Shown piece by piece: positions 34,905-44,098 of a DNA stretch of 64,000 nucleotides. A program made the translations under genes and the position numbers. The number at the start of each line of letters is the position of its first letter. Position 1 is the stretch's first letter. The notes beneath the pieces were generated by a model. That model worked only from the letters and a program-made list of their open reading frames with translations. It searched no databases and was not told where the DNA came from. The stretch comes from Bin5 sp965221345 (GTDB lineage: Bacteria > Chloroflexota > Anaerolineae > Caldilineales > Caldilineaceae), in contig CBDCSD010000001.1 in the NCBI GenBank assembly GCA_965221345.1, forward strand, positions 2,046,001 through 2,110,000, read 5' to 3'.

Positions 34905-36761
34905 CTACCTTTTCCCGGCGAAGCGCATAATCTGAATCCCGGTGAATTCGGCCAGCTCCGTTTCAACAAAAATCTTGCCCAACTCTCGCGGAATGATTCC
35001 ATCGGGGTCGGAGTACCAGTTGTGGGAGTATACCAGCCAGACCTGCTCTCGGCCGTCGAGCAACTCCTTGATACGGGCAACGTCGCCTTCCTCCATCCTC
35101 GGTTCCAACTCGCCTCGGTCAAACAAGTCGACAGGGAACCCCTTCAATTCCGTGTCAAGATCGTAACGCTCGTAGTAGTACGCAAAGGGAATCTGAACCC
35201 AGGTCGCGTTGAAAACAATCATGTCTGCCGGCTCGACCTGCTCCGCAATATACAGAGCGGCTTCATCCCAACCCTCCTTCTGAAACCAGAAATAGTACCC
35301 ATTCAGGGATAGGCCGCTCAGTACAAGAATAGCCAACAGGATAAAGAGCTGCGTGCCCACACGCACCGTAGATACGAGCGCTGCAATGCTGGCTTTTTGG
35401 CGAAGGTCGAAAATCTCCAATAATCCCCGCTGCAACGGGCCGCCAAGAATGCGGATGCCGGCTGCAACCAGGGCAAAGTATGGCAGCGTCGTCCAAATCA
35501 GAGGTCGCTCCGCATAGATCGGGCTGCGCAGACTCACAATCAAAGCTACGATGTGAGGAAGGGCAAACAGACAGACGATGAGAACCGCAGCCCTGTCGCT
35601 GTCCGCGGACGAGGCAGAACCCTCGCCGCTTTCCGGCCGGGATCGCTGGCCGCCCAAACCTAGCAATCGCAGTCCGGTCGACAGCGAGCTTCCCCTCACA
35701 AGCAGCCCGACCAGCCCGACGACAGCCAGAACGGAATAGCCCCACATCCATGCCGGTCGCAAGGGCAGATCCGAGGGCAGGAACGCGAAGTGAAAGTTGC
35801 GAAACGTATCCAGCACCAGGTTTGGCCACGGCGGCGGCAACCAAAACCCTGACCCCACGTCGATTACCTGAATGATGAACGGCACGGCCCACGGCAGCCA
35901 CAGCAAGACGGCCAGCCCTTGAAATCTGACCCAATTAATCCAGAACGAGTCCGCGTCGGCCCCCGCCTTCGCTGGACTTTCCATTCCCGGCTTTTCCGCT
36001 GCCGCTACATTGGAACCGTTCGCTTGGGCGGCGTTCTCCCCCTCAGCATCTGCCGGAGTTGTCCTTCCCTGCCAGCTGCCGATCCCCCGCCCTACTCCGG
36101 AAGGGAATAGCAGGAAGATCATCCCAGCTGCTGCGTTCAACGCCACAGGCAGATAGACAGCTGCCGTATTGTGAGTCAACATGACCAGGGCCTGGGCAAA
36201 GGCGAGCCCAACCCAATCTCGGCCTCGCGGGACCTGGGTCGTCACCAACCGCGCCAGGAAATAGATCACGCACGCCACTTCGAGCGTAAGCAGCGCGTAC
36301 ATGCGCGTTTCCTGGGCGAACTGCACGTGGAAGGGCGATACCGCCAGAATTCCCACGGCAATAGCCGCTGTTGGGCGATCCAGTAGACGGCGGCACCCGA
36401 GGTAAAAAACCGGCACGGTCAAAATAGAGGCCAGCGCCGAGAGCGTTCGCACTGCGCCCTCCAGCGGCCCGAACAACTCGATCCACAAGTGCAGGAGGCT
36501 GTAGTAAAAGGGGGGATGCTGGTCCACTTCGATCAGCCAGCGCCAGCCTTCCCAGATACTGTGGCGAGCGATCCAGAGGCTGAACGCCTCGTCCAGCCAG
36601 ATGCTCTTATCGGCGATACGGTAGAAGCGTAGCATGCCGGCAAAGACGGCGACTGCCAATACTAACAGCAACTCGCCGCGTTCAGACAGAAAGTTTTTTA
36701 GCGTTGGGGCACTGAGTTTTCCGTTCATCTTCTCCATTATGGCATCTGCCGCGCCAGGCAT
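34905..36761 (-). CDS. GT39-family polytopic glycosyltransferase
   Basis: This 618-aa integral membrane protein resembles the GT39/PMT and ArnT group that moves sugars from lipid-linked donors to proteins or lipids. The first external loop carries the acidic motif KSIWLDEAFSLWIA and then DQHPPFYYSLLHLWIELFGP, both classic for this group. Another typical stretch is SPFHVQFAQETRMYALL. A long Ala/Gly/Asp-rich loop near residues 225-270 is unusual. A hydrophilic domain follows the last helix. The start is unsure: TTG 36764, ATG 36761 and internal ATGs are possible; I used 36761. It is divergent from the S9 peptidase gene. Confidence 0.87.
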   Translation of the reverse strand: MPGAADAIMEKMNGKLSAPTLKNFLSERGELLLVLAVAVFAGMLRFYRIADKSIWLDEAFSLWIARHSIWEGWRWLIEVDQHPPFYYSLLHLWIELFGPLEGAVRTLSALASILTVPVFYLGCRRLLDRPTAAIAVGILAVSPFHVQFAQETRMYALLTLEVACVIYFLARLVTTQVPRGRDWVGLAFAQALVMLTHNTAAVYLPVALNAAAGMIFLLFPSGVGRGIGSWQGRTTPADAEGENAAQANGSNVAAAEKPGMESPAKAGADADSFWINWVRFQGLAVLLWLPWAVPFIIQVIDVGSGFWLPPPWPNLVLDTFRNFHFAFLPSDLPLRPAWMWGYSVLAVVGLVGLLVRGSSLSTGLRLLGLGGQRSRPESGEGSASSADSDRAAVLIVCLFALPHIVALIVSLRSPIYAERPLIWTTLPYFALVAAGIRILGGPLQRGLLEIFDLRQKASIAALVSTVRVGTQLFILLAILVLSGLSLNGYYFWFQKEGWDEAALYIAEQVEPADMIVFNATWVQIPFAYYYERYDLDTELKGFPVDLFDRGELEPRMEEGDVARIKELLDGREQVWLVYSHNWYSDPDGIIPRELGKIFVETELAEFTGIQIMRFAGKR

Positions 36762-36963
36762 CAACTGCGCGAGGCCCTAACTGAGAGGCCCGCCATCACA
36801 CTTCCGTTGCACAGGCGCCCAAGCCCATGTACAATTCTCTGTACCAGCCCGCCCCGCGCGCCGCCGGCATGGACCTGGCGGACCGATGTCGCAGGACACT
36901 TGGCGATAGCGACTGTCGTTGACAGGAAGCGCTGGGCAGGACAACCCTCTCCATCCGTCGAGA

Positions 36964-38853
36964 ATGTCAATGACTACCCCGCTTCAGCTTGAGGACAGCG
37001 CCCCGTGGCGGCAGCGCTTCCGCTCCAACTCTCTCGGTAGCGTCTATGTCGCGTCCGAAAGTCCCTCGCGGGGAATCGTCCATGCCAGCTTGGATGGCCC
37101 TGAGCGCCGAATCTATGCCTGGGATATCCCATCCGGCGCCCTGCGTCCACGGTTGCACGTGGACGAAACGCCATCATACTGCTGGTTGGGTCCGACCGGC
37201 GACTTTCTCTACTACTTGCAGGACCACAAGGGCAGTGAAATAGGTCACATCGTACGCATACCTTTCGCAGGCGGGCCTCCTGTCGATCTAACCCCGGACC
37301 TGCCTCCGTATACCTTGCGCGGCTTCGACATCTGCCGCAGCGGCCGTTGGCTGGCCTTTGACGCCGTCTACGAAAGCCGCTACTGGTTCTACTGCATCGA
37401 ACTGCATGCAGACGGTACTTTCTCGGCCCCGCGTCTGATCTACTCGTCCCGGCAGGAGACCTGGGCCTGTCATCTCTCCTATGATGGCGGCCTCCTGGCA
37501 GTCAAGTCAACGCAGCGCGCGCCCCACAGCCGCCGCTACACAATCCTCGTCTTCGACACAACCTCCGGTGGGCAAGTCGCTGAGCTGTGGGACGGTTTCG
37601 ACTACGGAGTCGAACCGGTCCAGTTCTCCCCTCTTCCGGGTGACGACCGTCTGCTCGCCACCTCAACGGCCGGCGGCGCGCTTCGGCCCCTCCTCTGGAA
37701 TCCGCGCACGAATGAACGTCGTGACCTTACCATGCTCTCGAGCAAAGGATCCGCTCTGCCTCTGGACTGGTCGCCCGACGGCAGCAAAATACTTGTGCAG
37801 ACGAAAACCGAAGAAAACGAAGGACTGTTCGTCTACGATCTGAGCGACGGCGAACTGCTCCCACTCCAGCATTCTACCGGTACGTTTCGGGGACCGAGCG
37901 GGACCTTCCATACGGGAAAGGCCGCCTCCTTTTTCGCGCCGGACGGAACCGTCTGGGCTCAATGGAGCGATGCCTCGCATCCACCCAGGCTGCTTTCGCT
38001 GACTGCGAGCGATCCCCCCACGCCAGTACTTCCCGTCGCCGAATGCCCACCAGGACGCCCTTGGCGCTCGGTCAGCTTTCCAAGTTCCGATGGCGTAGCC
38101 GTCCAGGCCTGGTTAGGGCTGCCAAGCAGTTCAGACCTGTCAGAAGGCCCTTTGCCTACAGTCCTGCACGTCCATGGCGGGCCGAGCGGCTCAGTGTCCG
38201 ACAACTTCGACGCATCCAGCCAGGCCTGGCATGATCACGGATTCGCCTTTCTCACGGTGAACTACCGCGGCTCAACCGGCTCCGGCCGTGACTTTCAGGA
38301 AAAGATCAACGGCGATGTCGGCCACTGGGAATTGGAGGACATGCTGGCTGCCCGCCGCTGGCTGATCGAGCAAGGGATCGCCCACCCGGATCGAATTTTG
38401 CTGGAGGGAGGATCCTACGGCGGATTCCTTACCGTTTGGGCTCTCTCGCAGGCGCCCGATCTCTGGGCGGGTGGCGTCGCACCGGTGGCAATTGTAGATT
38501 GGACGCTGAATTACGAGGACTCGTCAGCCGCCATGCAGGGCTGGGCACGCATGATTTTTGACGGTACGCCCCAGGAAAAGGCGGAGCTCTACCGGGACCG
38601 TTCTCCCCTCACGCACGCAGCGGACATCCGGGCCCCCTTACTGATCTTTCAAGGTCGACATGACAGTCGTGCCACACCGCGCCAAATGGAGCGCTTCGCG
38701 CGCAAAATGGAGGAACTGCAAAAGGATTTCACGCTGGTCTGGCTCGACAGCGGCCATGGATTTGGTAGTGCCGCCACAGCCGAGCGAATACAGGAAGCCC
38801 ATCTGAGATTCGCATACCGAGTACTGGGGCTGCACGGGCCAGATGTGGACTGA
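36964..38853 (+). CDS. S9 family peptidase (prolyl oligopeptidase/acylaminoacyl peptidase type)
   Basis: This 629-aa enzyme has an N-terminal beta-propeller (about residues 20-370, with blade-like repeats such as LDWSPDGSKILVQT) and a C-terminal alpha/beta hydrolase domain. The catalytic Ser is in LEGGSYGGFLTVW, Asp in FQGRHDSRATP and His in LDSGHGFGS. The oxyanion region is LHVHGGPSGSVSDNF. There is no signal peptide, so it should cut short peptides in the cytoplasm. I used ATG 36964; a frame start at 36919 lacks support. Its last 11 bases overlap the MFS gene, so the two are probably coupled. Confidence 0.93.
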   Translation: MSMTTPLQLEDSAPWRQRFRSNSLGSVYVASESPSRGIVHASLDGPERRIYAWDIPSGALRPRLHVDETPSYCWLGPTGDFLYYLQDHKGSEIGHIVRIPFAGGPPVDLTPDLPPYTLRGFDICRSGRWLAFDAVYESRYWFYCIELHADGTFSAPRLIYSSRQETWACHLSYDGGLLAVKSTQRAPHSRRYTILVFDTTSGGQVAELWDGFDYGVEPVQFSPLPGDDRLLATSTAGGALRPLLWNPRTNERRDLTMLSSKGSALPLDWSPDGSKILVQTKTEENEGLFVYDLSDGELLPLQHSTGTFRGPSGTFHTGKAASFFAPDGTVWAQWSDASHPPRLLSLTASDPPTPVLPVAECPPGRPWRSVSFPSSDGVAVQAWLGLPSSSDLSEGPLPTVLHVHGGPSGSVSDNFDASSQAWHDHGFAFLTVNYRGSTGSGRDFQEKINGDVGHWELEDMLAARRWLIEQGIAHPDRILLEGGSYGGFLTVWALSQAPDLWAGGVAPVAIVDWTLNYEDSSAAMQGWARMIFDGTPQEKAELYRDRSPLTHAADIRAPLLIFQGRHDSRATPRQMERFARKMEELQKDFTLVWLDSGHGFGSAATAERIQEAHLRFAYRVLGLHGPDVD

Positions 38854-40126
38854 TCTTTACAAGCGTTACAATCGCCTGTTCCAACCGGCATCCGGCGTTC
38901 GCGCAACCCTGGCGAATGCCGACTATCGCCTTCTCCTGGGATCCAGCACGGTCTGGTGGCTGGCCAATTACATGGAGATGATCGTGTTGGGCTGGCTGGT
39001 GCTGGAGTTGACCGACTCAGCCGGCATGGTCGGCTTGGTCGGCTTCTGCCGCTCCATTCCCTCTCTGCTTGTCGGTGGTTTTGGCGGTCTGCTGGCCGAT
39101 CGAATCGGCCGCCGCCCCCTCATCGTCGCCGCGCAGACGCTTACATTCGGCATGTTTGCTACAGTTGCGTTGCTGTTGGCAACCGGCCTGCTCGCTCTCT
39201 GGCACCTCATCGCAATCGCCTTCATGCTCGGCTGCGCTTGGGCCATGGACTGGCCGACCCGCCGCGCGCTGATTCCCGACCTCGTGGGACGTCCTCGCAT
39301 CGTTGACGCCCTCCTGCTGGAGAATTTGGGAATGAGCGTCGCCCGCGCTTTGGGACCTCTGCTAGCCGGTGTCGTGCTCGATAAATTCAACGTGATGGGT
39401 TGCTACCTGACTTTGAGCGGGCTGTCTGCCGTCTCGCTACTCCTCCTGCGTGCTCTTTCCCGGCAGGCGATTCCCCGTACCTCCTCACCATCCAGCGCGA
39501 CGCCTCTGGCTCAGATTCGGGACAGTGTGCGTTATGTTCGTCAGAATCAGTCGATTCTGGCCGTTACGCTGATCACGATGATCATGAACATGCTGGCATT
39601 CCCCTATATGAACTTTCTACCTGTTTTTGCACGCGATGTGCTGCAGCAGGGGCCGGTGGGACTCGGCTATCTCGGCGCGGCCGTGGGAATCGGCAATTTC
39701 GGCGGACTCTATCTGGTCAGCCGGGCCAGGCGCTTTGCCAGCGCAGGATGGATCTTCATCGCCGGCACCATTTTGCACTGCCTGGCGCTGCTGACTTTTT
39801 CAACCAGTTCCGTTTTCGCCGTCTCTTGGGCGTTGCTGCTTGTGGTGGGGATAGGTCATGCCTGCTTTGGCATCATGCAAAGTTCCATCGTGCTGCTCGC
39901 CGCCGCAGACGAAAGACGGGGTCAGGCGATGAGCGCCATTGCGGTTGCCATAGGCACCGGCCCGTTTGGCCGGCTCCAGACAGGTCTGCTCGCCGACGCA
40001 TTTGGCGCGCCCCTGGCAGTGGGCGGCGAGGTTGCAGTGGCCGCTCTGCTAGTGGCATCAGTCGCCGTGACTCTCCCTGGTCTGCGGCAAGTCGACGGCA
40101 GCCAAGAGCGTGCCGGCGGCTCCTGA
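38843..40126 (+). CDS. MFS transporter (MFS_3/EntS-like)
   Basis: This 427-aa transporter shows 12 predicted membrane segments. It starts with YRLLLGSSTVWWLANYMEMI and carries the family loop GGLLADRIGRRPLIVAAQ between helices 2 and 3. The sequence style (ELTDSAGMVGLVGF, NMLAFPYMNFLPVFARDVL) is that of the MFS_3 group, which includes siderophore and drug exporters. Cargo is unknown. It overlaps the S9 peptidase gene by 11 bases, suggesting that peptide cleavage and export or uptake are linked. It ends 27 bases from a convergent gene, and no terminator hairpin is visible in that gap. Confidence 0.9.
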   Translation: MWTDLYKRYNRLFQPASGVRATLANADYRLLLGSSTVWWLANYMEMIVLGWLVLELTDSAGMVGLVGFCRSIPSLLVGGFGGLLADRIGRRPLIVAAQTLTFGMFATVALLLATGLLALWHLIAIAFMLGCAWAMDWPTRRALIPDLVGRPRIVDALLLENLGMSVARALGPLLAGVVLDKFNVMGCYLTLSGLSAVSLLLLRALSRQAIPRTSSPSSATPLAQIRDSVRYVRQNQSILAVTLITMIMNMLAFPYMNFLPVFARDVLQQGPVGLGYLGAAVGIGNFGGLYLVSRARRFASAGWIFIAGTILHCLALLTFSTSSVFAVSWALLLVVGIGHACFGIMQSSIVLLAAADERRGQAMSAIAVAIGTGPFGRLQTGLLADAFGAPLAVGGEVAVAALLVASVAVTLPGLRQVDGSQERAGGS

Positions 40127-40153
40127 AAGACGCATCAGCCGCCAACCGCGCCA

Positions 40154-41359
40154 TCATTGCATCGCCTCTTTCATCGCCGCGACAGCCGGCTCCTCAATTG
40201 CGCTGATTGTTAGCACTTGTGCCGCTATCTCCTCCCTGAAAGAGACCACCTCTTCCTCCGAGAGCGGAAAGTCGGTCTCCATCTGGCGTCGAATCTCGAT
40301 CAGACGGTCTGCGTTGGTCCTGCCCGCTTCATAGGCCGCGTCCCCTTGCTCCAGGAAAAGCCGCTGGTTCTCCAACATCAGCCTGCGCGCCTCCGCCCAG
40401 ACGGGAACGCTTTCTGGGAGCAGCAGCAGGCCCAGATCTCGCCAAGCTAGGCCGCTCGCTCGAAACTGCTCCGCCGCCTCTCGCAAAACAGGTTGCTCCA
40501 GAATCTCAGTGGCTTCGTCGAGAAAAGTGGCGAACACATCCCTTTCAGCGAAACCTTCCTTGCCAAATGTGTGCGTATCGCTGAAGACCGATTCCAGACC
40601 GGCGTACATCTTGCGCCCGCGCGGAAACTCCTTGTCCCAACTGCCCCGCATCTTCGGCTTTCGCAACGCGTCGGCCCAGCGCTGGTAAGCCGCAAAGCCA
40701 AAATTGTGGCGGGCGCCCTTGGGCGGTTTCTCCGTATACAACTGAATGCTGTCGCGGATACCCGACTGGACTGCCTCCTGAAGCTTGTCGGCATCCGGCT
40801 CCTCCAGCGTTATGATTCGGTGCCTGAACTTTTTCACCTTCGCTCGCGCCGCCGCCAGCGGACCGGTCGAGGCGACCAGCGGCACACGGGCGCGGTCAGC
40901 TATCCAGACCCGGTCGGTTTCTTCGTCGAACCCAAAGACGACAACCGGCAGCATGTGCGGAAATTCAAATTCGTAAGGTTGCGGGTCGTATGGGAGGCTC
41001 ATCGCGTCGACCCAGGTGATGGCCGGCGTGCCGTTTGCCAGCGCATCAACCAGGTTGCCGACCGCCCTTTCCGCGCTGGCAGTTTGGCGCACATCCTGTA
41101 CCGCGCCGAGCCGCTGCAACATCGTCTCCATTGGGTCGAATGTGTTGCGAGTCAAGATGCGGGCCATCGGGTCGATGCCTTGATAAGCAAAGACGAAATA
41201 ACCCATCACCGCGCCGCCGCTGATACCCATAAGCAGAGCTTCGGTATAGGGCTTGCCCGTATGGGGCGCCGTTACCCCGCAAAAGTCGTAGTAGTTGCGG
41301 ACTGTACCAGTCTCCCAATGGAGTCCCTCAAACTGGTTGTAGTTGTCAAGCGTTGGCAT
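40154..41359 (-). CDS. BtrH N-terminal domain / DUF4872 protein
   Basis: The 401-aa protein begins FEGLHWETGTVRNYYDFCGV (cysteine at about residue 27) followed by EALLMGISGGAVMGYFVFAY, the pattern of the BtrH N-terminal domain. BtrH transfers an acyl group from a carrier protein during butirosin synthesis; the fold is cysteine-protease-like. The second half (PKMRGSWDKEFPRGRKM, FLDEATEILEQPVL) matches the DUF4872 region usually linked to it. No aminoglycoside genes lie nearby, so the role here is likely different, perhaps peptide or amide chemistry. It is transcribed alone, convergent to the MFS gene. Confidence 0.8.
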   Translation of the reverse strand: MPTLDNYNQFEGLHWETGTVRNYYDFCGVTAPHTGKPYTEALLMGISGGAVMGYFVFAYQGIDPMARILTRNTFDPMETMLQRLGAVQDVRQTASAERAVGNLVDALANGTPAITWVDAMSLPYDPQPYEFEFPHMLPVVVFGFDEETDRVWIADRARVPLVASTGPLAAARAKVKKFRHRIITLEEPDADKLQEAVQSGIRDSIQLYTEKPPKGARHNFGFAAYQRWADALRKPKMRGSWDKEFPRGRKMYAGLESVFSDTHTFGKEGFAERDVFATFLDEATEILEQPVLREAAEQFRASGLAWRDLGLLLLPESVPVWAEARRLMLENQRLFLEQGDAAYEAGRTNADRLIEIRRQMETDFPLSEEEVVSFREEIAAQVLTISAIEEPAVAAMKEAMQ

Positions 41360-41446
41360 TCTTGTTTTCCTTCAGAAGTCGTTGGCTCAAGATACCCCTA
41401 TCTTACCCTACCGCGCGGCGTCAATGGCGAAAGAGAGACATAGTCG

Positions 41447-41968
41447 TCACTTTTTGCTCGACAAGCGCCAGCGGGTTGCGTCACTTGCAAAGCCGCTCCA
41501 GGCGATGACCGTTAAAGGGTAAATGGCAAAGAGGCCCGCGGGAGGAAAACTGGAACTGTGCGGGCTATCCAGGTGTTTGCTGGGGCGGTAGGTCACATAC
41601 TTGCGGAGGAATTCGTCGTCCAGCTGCCGTAAGAACTCTCGGCCGGGGCGGCCGATCTCTTCAAAATGGCCTTCAATCAGCACTACATCATCTCCGCTCT
41701 CCAGGTGAACAACGGCTTGCGGATTGGCGCGCAGATTTCGGACTTTGCGACCCGCGCCCACGAAGTAGAAGACATCTTCCAGCCACGCGCCCCAAACGGG
41801 TACCGCATGAGGCCTCCCATCGGTTCCCGCGCTTGCAATCCAATAGTTCAGCGCCTCCCGCATACGAATATCGACGAATTCCCAGGAAAGCATTCCGTCT
41901 TTGAATTCTGGGGGGCTGGGTCCCTCCAGCAACGGTCGGCTGCGTTTACTGCCATGCCTGTCGTCCAT
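41447..41968 (-). CDS. Pyridoxamine 5'-phosphate oxidase-family protein
   Basis: This 173-aa protein has the FMN-binding split barrel. Visible elements are YWIASAGTDGRPHAVPVWGA, FYFVGAGRKVRNLRANPQAV and VVLIEGHFEEI. These fit the group of small flavin or F420-binding oxidoreductases rather than true PdxH, since the pyridoxal-phosphate-binding C-terminus is lacking. Its ATG at 41968 lies 23 bases inside the galactokinase end, so the two genes are overlapped and cotranscribed. The overlap is probably for coupling; a sugar-related role is not implied by sequence. Confidence 0.8.
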   Translation of the reverse strand: MDDRHGSKRSRPLLEGPSPPEFKDGMLSWEFVDIRMREALNYWIASAGTDGRPHAVPVWGAWLEDVFYFVGAGRKVRNLRANPQAVVHLESGDDVVLIEGHFEEIGRPGREFLRQLDDEFLRKYVTYRPSKHLDSPHSSSFPPAGLFAIYPLTVIAWSGFASDATRWRLSSKK

Positions 41969-43157
41969 CGCTTTCCTCAGACGTTAGCGGTAAGACGCGC
42001 GCGCCGGAACTCGGGGCGCTTATGTATACCTCGGGCCACAGGTTCATCGCTTTTGCATATCTCTCGCGTACGGTCTCTCGGACATCCTTCTCTGTGCCGG
42101 CCTCCACCAGCGCCACGGCACAGCCGCCGAATCCTGCCCCTGTAAGACGGGCGCCCAGGCATCCGGGATGACTGCGCATCGCCTCGACCATCCTGTCCAG
42201 CGCTTCGCTGCTGACTTCGTAATCGTCCCTGAGGCTGGCATGGCTGGCGTCCATCAACTGGCCGACCTTGCGAAAGTCGCCCCGCTCAAGCGCAGCCACC
42301 GTGGCCTGCACGCGGTCGTTTTCGCTTATGACATGAAGGCAGCGCCGATAGACCGTATCCGGCAGCAGACTTCTGTGACTTTCCAACTGGTCGCGGCTTA
42401 CATCCCGCAAGGCGGAGATGTCCGGCAAGACCGCTTGCAATCGGCGCACTCCGTCCTCGCACTGCGCCCGGCGCTCATTGTATGCGCTTCCTGCCAACGA
42501 GCGGCTTGCCTTGGTATTGCCAATCACCAGTGACACGCCTTCGGGAAAGGGCACGCGCCGGTAGTCCAGGCTGCGGCAGTCGATCAGGAGGGCGTGTCCT
42601 TCTTCCCCCAAAGTGCTGATGAACTGATCCATGATGCCGCAGTTGACGCCGACGAATTCGTTCTCGGCCTTTTGTGCCGCCCTGGCAATCTGCGGGCCCG
42701 TCAGCGCATGGATCTGGTCGGCAGAGGCAAGAAACGCCTTGGCCGCGGCAATCTCCAATGCTGCGGAACTGCTCAGCCCGCTGCCCCTGGGAACATTGCC
42801 GCTGACGATCCCTTCGTATCCCTTCAGTTGAACGCCAAGCTCGGCCAGTGCCAGACCCACTCCCTTCACATAGTTGGGCCACAGTTGGCCGCTGTCCGGC
42901 TCGGCCGAACCAATCGCGAAATCTGCCCACGAGTCGAATTCCAGCGCGTAAAGCCGCACACGTCCGTCGGCGCGAGGACGAAACAGTACACGCACGTCAC
43001 GGTCCATTGCGACGGGCAGCACGAATCCATCATTGTAGTCGGTATGTTCACCGATCAGATTGACCCGACCCGGCGCGATGGCCAGATGGGTCGGCTTGCC
43101 CTCAAAATGGGCGTCAAATCCATCGAAGATGTCTTGCGTTCGTTTGTCGGGTTGCAT
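41946..43157 (-). CDS. galK: Galactokinase
   Basis: GalK phosphorylates galactose at C1 with ATP in the Leloir pathway. The 403-aa protein has all GHMP motifs: GRVNLIGEHTDYNDGFVLP (substrate), PRGSGLSSSAALEIA (ATP loop), NCGIMDQFIS with the catalytic Asp, and GAGFGGCAVALVE near the end. The frame continues upstream into the neighbouring methyltransferase gene, but the ATG at 43157, with AAGG five bases before it, starts the real protein. galT and galE are not nearby. It sits between a methyltransferase and a PPOX-family gene on the same strand. Confidence 0.95.
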   Translation of the reverse strand: MQPDKRTQDIFDGFDAHFEGKPTHLAIAPGRVNLIGEHTDYNDGFVLPVAMDRDVRVLFRPRADGRVRLYALEFDSWADFAIGSAEPDSGQLWPNYVKGVGLALAELGVQLKGYEGIVSGNVPRGSGLSSSAALEIAAAKAFLASADQIHALTGPQIARAAQKAENEFVGVNCGIMDQFISTLGEEGHALLIDCRSLDYRRVPFPEGVSLVIGNTKASRSLAGSAYNERRAQCEDGVRRLQAVLPDISALRDVSRDQLESHRSLLPDTVYRRCLHVISENDRVQATVAALERGDFRKVGQLMDASHASLRDDYEVSSEALDRMVEAMRSHPGCLGARLTGAGFGGCAVALVEAGTEKDVRETVRERYAKAMNLWPEVYISAPSSGARVLPLTSEESDGRQAWQ

Positions 43158-43224
43158 GGCGCCTTTATTGGTTTGGAAAAAGGGGCAAAAAGCATCGCCC
43201 CAGTGGGCTGAAAACAAGCTGCCT

Positions 43225-44034
43225 TTAGGGACCCGCCGTTTTCGGAGCAGCAGGTCCCAGAATTGCATACAGGTTCAGGTCACCCTCCCTGCCGTCGGCG
43301 CGAAACGTGTGCAGCACCGGCAGGCCGGCGTCCGCGGCCAACTGCCTCACCTCAGTCTCATCGACCTGGTGAACGTAGCGGGTCGCCTCAACGCCTTGAC
43401 GCCACGGAAGTAGACCGTCACCTGGCTCTAATTCGGACGCCTTGATCCCGACCGTTTCCGGGTCAATCAGCCTGGCACGAAACCTCACGCTGCTCAAAAA
43501 TTGCCAAAAGGAAAGAATTACGTAGCCGGCGCTCAGGCGCTGCAGGTCACGGCACAGACGTTGACGCAACGCATAGCCTGGCAGGTGCTGCATCGTTGCC
43601 GTGCAAAGTACAATGTCAAACCCCCGAGTGTCGTTCCCTTTTTCGGGCGCTTGCGCACGTCCCTTTTCAGTATCTCTACCGGCTGCGAGGGCGTCGGTCC
43701 AGCCTTGGTCCGCCAGATCTCCCTTGATGAACTGACAGTCGACGCCCGCTAGGTTCGCCGTAGATTTCCGGGCGAGGTGGAGTAGCGTATCATTTCCGTC
43801 CACGCCCGTGTAGGAGGCAGCGAGGCCCTCCTGTGCCAGCAGTCTGGCAAAGCGGCCATTGCCGCAACCCACATCCAGCACGGTCGGCCTTTCCTTCCCT
43901 CCTACCCTGAAATACGGTAAAATGGCGCATAGTCCGGGCGTTCCCCCTTGGCGGCTTGCGTCGAAGTGGGGGGCCACCTGCTCATAGAAGCGCTTGTTCA
44001 GTCTCAGCAGCGCATCGCGCGTCTGCGGATCCAT
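43225..44034 (-). CDS. Class I SAM-dependent methyltransferase
   Basis: This 269-aa protein is a Rossmann-fold methyltransferase. The SAM-binding motif I is VLDVGCGNGRFARLLA, followed by an acidic residue in TGVDGNDTLLHLAR and motif IV in FDIVLCTATMQHL. A Lys/Glu/Asp-rich insertion (DTEKGRAQAPEKGNDTRG) precedes motif IV. The late sequence RYVHQVDETEVRQLAADAGL is shared with a subset similar to tRNA wobble-uridine methyltransferases of the Trm9/ALKBH8 style. That is notable because Elp3, which makes the wobble carboxymethyl group, is divergently encoded next door. The link is inference. ATG 44034 was chosen; ATG 44100 is in frame and shares CATG with the elp3 start. Confidence 0.85.
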   Translation of the reverse strand: MDPQTRDALLRLNKRFYEQVAPHFDASRQGGTPGLCAILPYFRVGGKERPTVLDVGCGNGRFARLLAQEGLAASYTGVDGNDTLLHLARKSTANLAGVDCQFIKGDLADQGWTDALAAGRDTEKGRAQAPEKGNDTRGFDIVLCTATMQHLPGYALRQRLCRDLQRLSAGYVILSFWQFLSSVRFRARLIDPETVGIKASELEPGDGLLPWRQGVEATRYVHQVDETEVRQLAADAGLPVLHTFRADGREGDLNLYAILGPAAPKTAGP

Positions 44035-44098
44035 ACCTGCTACCTGCGATTGTCTATTGTCCAACTGCCGCTGGCGGTCGAGTGAATTCACAAATACC

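Noticed and set aside
40154..41359. Butirosin-like antibiotic biosynthesis cluster
   Set aside because: Only one BtrH-like gene is present; neighbours are a transporter, an oxidase-like protein and galactokinase.
40493..41443. 316-codon plus-strand frame opposite the BtrH-like gene
   Set aside because: Shadow frame rich in Arg, His and Val without any domain.
41946..43268. Galactokinase start at 43268
   Set aside because: The added residues overlap the methyltransferase end and have no GalK similarity; ATG 43157 begins the conserved protein.
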